DNA of 9,561 nt from Spirochaetota bacterium (GTDB taxonomy: Bacteria > Spirochaetota > Spirochaetia > Treponematales > UBA12059): assembly GCA_029565815.1 (NCBI GenBank), contig JAKQNL010000155.1, positions 1 to 9,561 on the forward strand, in the 5' to 3' direction. A program made the position numbers and the translations under genes. The notes below the pieces were generated by a model. It worked only from the letters and a program-made list of their open reading frames with translations. It searched no databases and was not told the DNA's origin. Shown piece after piece: positions 4,925 to 9,561 of this stretch. How positions within the stretch are numbered: the first letter of the stretch is position 1; each line of letters begins with the position of its first letter.

Positions 4925-5926
4925 ATGGACCAGCTGGACATACTCCTGCCCGATGATTTCCATGTACACCTGCGCCAGGGGCCGGCCATGGCCGCATACG
5001 CCCTGCGTAGCGCCGCCCATTGTGGCCGCGTTCTGGCCATGCCCAATGTGATTCCTGCGCCAACCAACCTGCGCGCTTTTTCCGATTATACGCAGGCGGC
5101 TCGTACGGCCCTTGCCGTCGGCGGAGCGGAACTCCTACCAAGCTTTAAGCTGATACCGGGCATGGGTGCCCAGGCCGTGCTGGATTGCGCCACAGCAGGG
5201 GCTGTTGCCGGCAAGTACTATCCGGCCGGCGCAACCACCAACTCCGCCGACGGCGTGGCCGACCCTAGCCTTGTAGCGCCAGAGCTGGCCGCCATGGAAC
5301 AGGCCGGCTTGGTTTTAAGCGTGCATGGCGAGGATCCTAGCGCGCCGGTACTGGAACGGGAAGAAGCTTTTTTACCGGTACTGGACAGGATTATCGCCGC
5401 CTACCCAAAACTGCGCGTGGTGATGGAGCACCTGTCCACAGCCAGCGCCGTGCGCGCGGTGCTAGCATGGCCCGAGCGGGTTGCTGCAACTATCACGGCC
5501 CACCACCTGTGCTTTACCATCGACGACCTGGCCGGCGAGCGCCTGGACTCGTCCTATTTTTGTAAACCCATACTTAAGACTGCCGCCGACCGCGCTGCTC
5601 TTATGGAAGCAGCCTGTTCCGGCAGCAAGAAATTTTTCTTCGGTAGCGACAGCGCGCCGCACCCAGCCGAGGCTAAGCGGGCAGGAGCGGCCGGTTCATA
5701 TTCCGCCCCGGTGGCCATGCCGCTGTTGGCCGGAGCCTTTGAGCAAGCCGGGGCTTTGACTAGGCTACAAGCGTTCTGCTCGGAACATGGTGCTCGCTTC
5801 TACCGCTTAGCCCCAGCCCGTAGTTTTCTGCGCTTGACCCGCTCTGACTGGGACGTAGCCCATGAGATAGACGGGGTTGTGCCCCTAGCTGCCGGAAAAA
5901 CCCTAGGCTGGAAGGCCAGCCGGTGA
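4925..5926 (+). CDS. pyrC: Dihydroorotase, E. coli PyrC type
   Basis: Dihydroorotase closes carbamoyl-aspartate to dihydroorotate, the third step of de novo UMP synthesis, in the cytoplasm. The 333 residues match the E. coli PyrC class rather than the longer CAD/PyrC type. The two N-terminal metal ligands are H13 and H15 in DDFHVHLR. MPN (39-41) is the substrate region. K97 in GKYYPAGATTNS is the carboxylated bridging lysine. H134 (VHGE), H169 (MEHL) and H194 (AHHL) follow, and D242 in GSDSAPH is the catalytic acid/base. All key residues are present and the C-terminus is complete. The ATG follows the small upstream ORF by 1 nt without a Shine-Dalgarno, implying translational coupling. Its end overlaps the methyltransferase by 4 nt. 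No other pyrimidine gene is in the window, but its presence suggests an organism that makes its own pyrimidines. Confidence 0.96.
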   Translation: MDQLDILLPDDFHVHLRQGPAMAAYALRSAAHCGRVLAMPNVIPAPTNLRAFSDYTQAARTALAVGGAELLPSFKLIPGMGAQAVLDCATAGAVAGKYYPAGATTNSADGVADPSLVAPELAAMEQAGLVLSVHGEDPSAPVLEREEAFLPVLDRIIAAYPKLRVVMEHLSTASAVRAVLAWPERVAATITAHHLCFTIDDLAGERLDSSYFCKPILKTAADRAALMEAACSGSKKFFFGSDSAPHPAEAKRAGAAGSYSAPVAMPLLAGAFEQAGALTRLQAFCSEHGARFYRLAPARSFLRLTRSDWDVAHEIDGVVPLAAGKTLGWKASR

Positions 5927-6573
5927 GTGTATCCAAAGCATGGACCTGGGAAGTTTCCACAGACGATATCTGGAACCATCCGTCGGAGGATGTGTACTAC
6001 TACGTCGAGCGCTGGAAGGAACTTGGCTTACAGCGCGTTCTGGATCTTGGCTGCGGTATTGGCCGCAACACGATCTTGTTTGCCCGCAACGGCTTTGCGG
6101 TATCGGGTTTGGACCTGTCAGCATACGGCATCGAGCAGACCGGGCTTAAGCTAGAGCACGCCGGCTTACATGCTGCGCTGGCCTGCGCCGATATCAACAA
6201 ACTGCCATACGCAGACAATAGCTTCGATGCCTTGCTTGCCTACCACGTAATATCCCACACCGATTCGGTTGGCATTGTCAATATTCTTAACGAGATGAAA
6301 CGGGTTGTGAAACCCGGTGGTGAACTATACTTTACACTGTGCTCGAAGGACAGCCCGTCGTTCCAAAACAAGGCTTACGCGAAGCTGGACGAAAACACCG
6401 TGCTCAAGGTAGACGGGCCCGAACAGGGTATTCCGCATTTTTACAGTGATGAACAAAGCCTGCCGTACTTGCTGTCCGGCATGACGATACTGAAACTGCG
6501 GCATACCAAGGATGTGTTCGAAGGTTCGTACAGCTGGCACTATTTTATATTGTGTAGGAATGACAAGGGCTAA
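5923..6573 (+). CDS. Class I SAM-dependent methyltransferase
   Basis: This 216-residue cytosolic enzyme has a Rossmann-type SAM-binding core. Motif I is VLDLGCGIGRNT (39-50). The acidic residue that binds the SAM ribose is D64 in GLDLS. ADINKLPY (89-96) is the adenine-side motif. FDALLAYHVISH (101-112) is the motif IV strand, and RVVKPGGELYFT (127-138) leads into the later strands. It resembles the Methyltransf_11/25 and TehB-like groups; the substrate cannot be told. The start is GTG at 5923, giving a GTGA overlap with the pyrC stop, with GGAAGG (5910-5915) at 7-nt spacing. This start places the W-rich segment TWEVSTDDIWNHP at the N-terminus, as in related proteins. It is the last gene of the small ORF-pyrC unit. 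A link to pyrimidine metabolism is not implied by its fold and may be only operon convenience. Confidence 0.9.
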   Translation: MSVSKAWTWEVSTDDIWNHPSEDVYYYVERWKELGLQRVLDLGCGIGRNTILFARNGFAVSGLDLSAYGIEQTGLKLEHAGLHAALACADINKLPYADNSFDALLAYHVISHTDSVGIVNILNEMKRVVKPGGELYFTLCSKDSPSFQNKAYAKLDENTVLKVDGPEQGIPHFYSDEQSLPYLLSGMTILKLRHTKDVFEGSYSWHYFILCRNDKG

Positions 6574-6603
6574 GCTGTTCCGGTAACTGGTTACTAAACA
6601 ATA

Positions 6604-6634
6604 ACGGCCGGCAGGAATTGCTCCCGCCGGCCGT
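6604..6634. terminator. Strong hairpin shared by two convergent units
   Basis: ACGGCCGGC (6604-6612) and GCCGGCCGT (6626-6634) form a perfect 9-bp GC-rich stem, extended after one mismatch by GGA/TCC around a 5-nt loop. It lies 30 nt after the methyltransferase stop and 20 nt after the stop of the convergent peptidase gene. On the - strand it is followed by TATTGTTTAG, a fair U-rich run, so it is a convincing terminator for the peptidase unit. On the + strand the tail is A-rich and termination is less certain. Confidence 0.8.
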
Positions 6635-6654
6635 GATAAAGAAACACGCAGGTT

Positions 6655-7773
6655 TTACAGCTGCACAATCCTCGAGTGCGTTAGCACCTCGTGGCCTTTT
6701 TCGGTGATAAGCACGTCGTTCTCCAGGCGAACGCCGCCCAAAGCCGGGTCGTACAGGCCCGGTTCTATGGTTATGATGTGGCCGGGAGCCAGCACCCAAG
6801 TGTTGGTTTCCCGGGTGTTCACCGATGGCATTTCGTGGGCCTCAAGACCAACGCCGTGGCCAAGGCCATGGGGCATGGTGTAATCGTTCTTTGCGAACAC
6901 AGTTTCTACATGCAGGGCTATGTCGCGGCTTTTGACGCCGGGAGCGCACATGGCCACGGCTTCGTCGTATGCCTTTTGCACCAGGGCCACCATCTGTGCT
7001 CGTTTGCCTTCCAGTTTGCCGCGCACAAAGGTCATGGTTACGTCGGATGTGTAGCCGTCCAGTACCAGGCCAAAGTCCAGGATGGACATGCCGTCGCTGC
7101 CGAAAGCGGCGCCTGTGTAGCTTGGGAAGGCGTGTATGCCAAAGCTACGGGACGGGCCAGCGGCTATGGTGTCGAAGCCGGTGCGCTCACAGCCTTTTGC
7201 GCGCAGTTCTTTTTCTATGAACAGGGCGACGTCCGATTCGGTTTTGAACGCGCCGGATCGAACCTGAGCCTCGATGGCGTCCATCACCTGGTCGGTTATG
7301 GCGGAAACACGTCGGTACAGCTCAAGCTCGGCCTGGTCTTTTACCGCTCGCATATTCACCACGGTTTCCTTACAGCTTTCTTCCTGGCAGACAAAGTCGT
7401 AGTCGGGGCTGGTTTCCACATACTTGATGTACAAGGGATAGGGCGTGCTGGACGGCAGGTCGATAACGGAACCCTTTGGAATATCCAGCCGCTTAAGCGC
7501 GCCTTCAACTGCATTAAATGGGCTGCGGCCAAAGTCGGTGTAGGGCGCGGTTTGGTCGACGCTGGCCATTTTCGCGGCCATGTTCACGTCCCAGGGCACC
7601 AACAGGGATCGGGCGTCGGAGGTGATGAACAAGAGGGCGTCGCTTGGGTGGCCGGACAGGTAGCGTATGGACGGGTTCCGGCGGCCCTCGGTGTCCTCGA
7701 TGACTGCCATGGCAATGCCTCGCTGGGCCAAGCTTGCCGCCAGTTTTTCCCTGCGCGCCTTGTATGCGTTCAT
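6655..7773 (-). CDS. M24 family metallopeptidase (Xaa-Pro aminopeptidase/dipeptidase type)
   Basis: The enzyme removes N-terminal residues before proline, or splits Xaa-Pro dipeptides, using two divalent metals in a pita-bread fold; it is cytosolic (no signal peptide). The 372 residues comprise a creatinase-type N-terminal domain (1-140) and the catalytic domain (about 147-372). All five metal ligands are visible: D233 in LDFG, D244 in YTSDVTM, H306 in HGLGHGVGLEAHE, E337 in TIEPG and E351 in VRLEND. The substrate-binding HAFPS (214-218) and H313 are also present. Length is typical of bacterial PepQ/Xaa-Pro peptidases. The start ATG at 7773 has a strong AGGAGG (7778-7783) only 4 nt away. It is the last gene of its - strand unit, 69 nt after the glycosyltransferase homologue, and is followed by a strong terminator. 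Exact exo- or dipeptidase specificity is not decided by sequence. Confidence 0.94.
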   Translation of the reverse strand: MNAYKARREKLAASLAQRGIAMAVIEDTEGRRNPSIRYLSGHPSDALLFITSDARSLLVPWDVNMAAKMASVDQTAPYTDFGRSPFNAVEGALKRLDIPKGSVIDLPSSTPYPLYIKYVETSPDYDFVCQEESCKETVVNMRAVKDQAELELYRRVSAITDQVMDAIEAQVRSGAFKTESDVALFIEKELRAKGCERTGFDTIAAGPSRSFGIHAFPSYTGAAFGSDGMSILDFGLVLDGYTSDVTMTFVRGKLEGKRAQMVALVQKAYDEAVAMCAPGVKSRDIALHVETVFAKNDYTMPHGLGHGVGLEAHEMPSVNTRETNTWVLAPGHIITIEPGLYDPALGGVRLENDVLITEKGHEVLTHSRIVQL

Positions 7774-7842
7774 AGATCCTCCTGTATGGCGGCCAGCTAT
7801 TCATGCAAGCGCGGCCGCACGGTGTATCAACTGGATACCGGC

Positions 7843-8589
7843 TCAGTATCTCCTTAATCTGTACCACAGCGCAATCATTTTCATGCGGAACCAGGTGTAG
7901 ATACGGAATATGTGCCATGGCCGCCCGGGCAGGTAGTGCAGCCACTCGCTGCCGTGGTCAAACATGGTCTTGGACGGACGGTGGCGTTTTTTTGCGAACA
8001 CGTCGAGCACGTCGGAACACCACAGGTACAGGCCAGACTCGAAGTTTTTCAGGTTGCGCTGTATCCAGCGTTCGCCGCCGTGTACGCCGCGGCCCACCAA
8101 GAGGAGGGTAGGCGTAGCCTTGCGTATGGCTTGAATGATTTGAGGCATGAATGCTTTGGAAACATATCCGGAATGCCTGCCGACTATGCGCAGCTGCGGA
8201 AAGGTGTCGCGTATGTTTTTTTCGGCTAGGCCAAGGTGCTTTTTACTGGAGCCGAAAAAGTAGATGGACCGGTTCCAGCGTTCTATGGTAGCCATGGCCC
8301 GGATGATGAAGTCAAAGGGCTCGTAGCGCACCGGCTCGCGGCGCTTGATGAACCTGGCTGTGCTGATGATGGAACGCGATATCGGGATGACCAGGTCGGC
8401 CTGGTTTACGTATGTGCGGAATTCGCCGGAACGGCGGGCGCGCATAAGGTCGGCCATGGATAAAAGCACCAGGTGGTGGTTGCGGTCGTCGTCGAACAAG
8501 GATTTGATAACGTCTTCCAGGTCTTCCGGCTGGACTATGTCCACCGGGACTTTGAGTATTTCTATGCGGCTTACTTTTTCATGGACCAT
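7843..8589 (-). CDS. Divergent WecG/TagA/CpsF-type glycosyltransferase homologue
   Basis: The 248 residues align by eye along the whole WecG/TagA/CpsF (GT26) fold. These are membrane-associated enzymes that add a sugar to an undecaprenyl-linked acceptor. Matching landmarks are VPVDIVQPEDLEDVI (14-28), VLLSMADLM (41-49), ADLVIP (64-69), IYFFGSS (109-115), GRHSGYV (137-143), LLLVGRG (162-168) and SEWLHYLPGRPWHIFR (214-229). The C-terminus is basic and aromatic, as expected for a membrane-binding tail. Several signatures differ: the usual DG after ADLVxP is IS (70-71), the usual G-x-DL is EPFDF (90-94), and the GxPKQE motif is GVHGGE (168-173). ATG 8589 has GGAG (8598-8601) at 8-nt spacing, and the gene overlaps the end of rsmE by 19 nt. 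A surface-glycan role is inferred. Changed specificity, or loss of catalysis, is possible. Confidence 0.82.
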   Translation of the reverse strand: MVHEKVSRIEILKVPVDIVQPEDLEDVIKSLFDDDRNHHLVLLSMADLMRARRSGEFRTYVNQADLVIPISRSIISTARFIKRREPVRYEPFDFIIRAMATIERWNRSIYFFGSSKKHLGLAEKNIRDTFPQLRIVGRHSGYVSKAFMPQIIQAIRKATPTLLLVGRGVHGGERWIQRNLKNFESGLYLWCSDVLDVFAKKRHRPSKTMFDHGSEWLHYLPGRPWHIFRIYTWFRMKMIALWYRLRRY

Positions 8590-9419
8590 GAGGAACGCTC
8601 CAGGCAGACGATGCGGATGGAAGCCACGGCAAATATCGCGGCCGTTTCGGCGCGGAACACTCCGGGTCCCATCCAGGCGGGCCGAAATCCGGCGGCGTCA
8701 AACAGCGAAAGCTCGCCGGGGCTAAAGCCACCCTCGGGTCCTATGCATGCAACGACGCGTTCCGGCCCGGAGCTACAATAGCCGTGCAAGGCAGTCTGGG
8801 CAAGGGGCGACTCGTGGAAATACAGCCGCAGGCAATATGCAGCATCGGCGTGGCTAGCTATAAACTCCGGCAGCGGTACTGGATCGAGCACCTGGGTGGC
8901 TACTGCCGAACCAGATTGGCCCAAAGCCTCGGCCACGATGCGCCTAAGCCTGTCTACCCGGCCGGAGCCATCGCCTTTGGGTACGGAACGTTCGCTGTAC
9001 ACCGGCTGGAGTATAGCCACGCCGGCTTCCGCGGCAGCGCGGGCTACCTCGTCCAGCTTGGTGCCTTTAAGCATGGCCGGGGCCAGTACGATGTGCGGAA
9101 GCTGCGGAATACAGGAAGCTCCATGGGCTTGTGCTCTGCTGTTTGTGTACGGCTGGGCTGCCGCTTCTGCGGAGCTTTGCCGTATATCTGATAGCTGTAC
9201 CTGGCTTTGCTCTCGCGTAGCTTGGCTTACGGCTACAAGGGCACGTGCTGGGCCGGCTTCCAGTAGCGTGCACTGGTGTACGCCGCCCTTGGCATCGATG
9301 GCAGGAAACACGCTACCTGGCTGCAGCCGTAAGACCACAACCAGGCGTTTTGCCGCAGAACCTTCCAGGAGGAGGCTTGGCCCCCCGTCCCAGGACGGTG
9401 GCAGCACAAATTGGCGCAC
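8571..9419 (-). CDS. rsmE: 16S rRNA (uracil(1498)-N(3))-methyltransferase
   Basis: RsmE methylates N3 of U1498 in helix 44 of 16S rRNA within the 30S subunit, using SAM in a knotted SPOUT fold. The N-terminal PUA-like domain starts MRQFVLPP and covers about 1-70. The SPOUT domain shows APAMLKGTKLDEVARAA (113-129), SERSV (142-146), RIVAEALGQSG (160-170) and the SAM-binding knot IGPEGGFSPGE (226-236) with FRAETAAIFA (255-264). At 282 residues it is about 40 longer than the E. coli enzyme. The extra length lies mainly in an Ala/Gln/Ser-rich linker at about 73-106. The GTG start is chosen because MRQFVL matches the family's usual N-terminus; it lacks a Shine-Dalgarno and lies 14 nt after the preceding gene, suggesting coupling. 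The 3' end overlaps the glycosyltransferase homologue by 19 nt. Confidence 0.95.
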   Translation of the reverse strand: MRQFVLPPSWDGGPSLLLEGSAAKRLVVVLRLQPGSVFPAIDAKGGVHQCTLLEAGPARALVAVSQATREQSQVQLSDIRQSSAEAAAQPYTNSRAQAHGASCIPQLPHIVLAPAMLKGTKLDEVARAAAEAGVAILQPVYSERSVPKGDGSGRVDRLRRIVAEALGQSGSAVATQVLDPVPLPEFIASHADAAYCLRLYFHESPLAQTALHGYCSSGPERVVACIGPEGGFSPGELSLFDAAGFRPAWMGPGVFRAETAAIFAVASIRIVCLERSSWSMKK

Positions 9420-9433
9420 CGCTACCGCGCTTA

Positions 9434-9550
9434 TTACTTGCCCGTAGCTGCAGCCGCTTCGGTTTGCAGCTGGAGCACGGTTTTTGCAGCCCCCACCAAG
9501 GTGCTGTACTGGCCGCTTGCCAACACATCCATGGCGGCTTTGAGCTGCAG
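9434..9550 (-). CDS. C-terminal fragment of an unidentified gene (5' end off the window)
   Basis: Read on the - strand, a frame from the right edge encodes a helical Ala/Leu/Gln-rich end, LQLKAAMDVLASGQYSTLVG followed by a short tail ending AAAATGK. It closes with two consecutive in-frame TAA codons (9436-9431). It lies 14 nt before rsmE on the same strand, so it is probably the upstream gene of the same operon. Codon choice and amphipathic pattern fit real coding sequence, but 39 residues are too few to identify a family. The three codons beyond 9550 derive from the adapter-like bases and should not be read as protein. Confidence 0.6.
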   Translation of the reverse strand: MQLKAAMDVLASGQYSTLVGAAKTVLQLQTEAAAATGK

Positions 9551-9561
9551 AGATCGGAAGA
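9551..9561. other. Illumina adapter remnant at the contig end
   Basis: The last 11 bases, AGATCGGAAGA, are identical to the start of the standard Illumina read-through adapter (AGATCGGAAGAGC). A match of this length placed exactly at the sequence end is very unlikely by chance. It is most simply an untrimmed adapter, so these bases are not genomic. Confidence 0.88.

Noticed and set aside
4650..5141. N-terminal extension of the CDF frame to 471 residues
   Set aside because: The added 164 residues have no membrane or family pattern, cross the divergent small ORF and pyrC, and lie upstream of the promoter placed next to ATG 4649.
7774..7842. Terminator or promoter between the glycosyltransferase homologue and the peptidase gene
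   Set aside because: Only a 5-bp GTATC/GATAC hairpin and an 8-base GCGGCCGC palindrome are present, with no T run and no paired -35/-10 boxes, so read-through is simpler.
6691..7857. 388-residue open frame on the + strand opposite the peptidase gene
   Set aside because: It is an antisense shadow of the M24 gene in GC-rich sequence. It has many His, Gly and Cys in no family order, and no ribosome binding site supports it.

Overview
The window reads as a moderate-to-high GC bacterial chromosome segment, most plausibly from a spirochaete of the Treponema type. That assignment is inference: it rests on the style of the secreted and sensor proteins, on a compact Treponema-like intergenic palindromic repeat, and on the housekeeping gene mix. 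The last 11 bases match the start of the common Illumina adapter. This points to a draft or metagenomic contig whose right end is the contig end.

Left part (1-2098). A 5'-truncated gene on the + strand encodes a three-part beta-rich envelope-type protein. It converges on a small secreted protein with a Gly/Met-rich tail on the - strand, and a GC-rich hairpin lies between them. A 343-base gene-free stretch follows, holding the small gene's leader and a few small inverted repeats.

Middle (2073-4750). Two - strand genes lie in a row: a seven-helix orphan histidine kinase and, upstream of it, a cation diffusion facilitator (CDF) metal transporter. Between them is a dense 110-bp element with near-identical terminal inverted repeats and three internal stem-loops. 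The CDF gene has a well-formed promoter whose -10 box ends 6 nt before the start codon, so its mRNA is probably leaderless.

Right-centre (4722-6634). A + strand unit runs from a promoter divergent from the CDF gene. It holds a 44-residue small protein with a strong ribosome binding site, a dihydroorotase (pyrC, de novo pyrimidine synthesis) starting 1 nt later, and a class I SAM methyltransferase overlapping pyrC by 4 nt. A strong hairpin separates it from the next, convergent unit.

Right part (6604-9561). A - strand unit transcribes, in order: the tail of an unidentified gene, the 16S rRNA m3U1498 methyltransferase rsmE, a divergent WecG/TagA/CpsF-type glycosyltransferase homologue lacking several active-site signatures, and an M24 Xaa-Pro-type aminopeptidase.

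Nothing here forms an obvious new multi-gene system. The items most worth following up are the palindromic mobile-type repeat, the degenerate glycosyltransferase, the coupled small ORF before pyrC, the leaderless CDF promoter and the unusual metal-site residue of the CDF protein.
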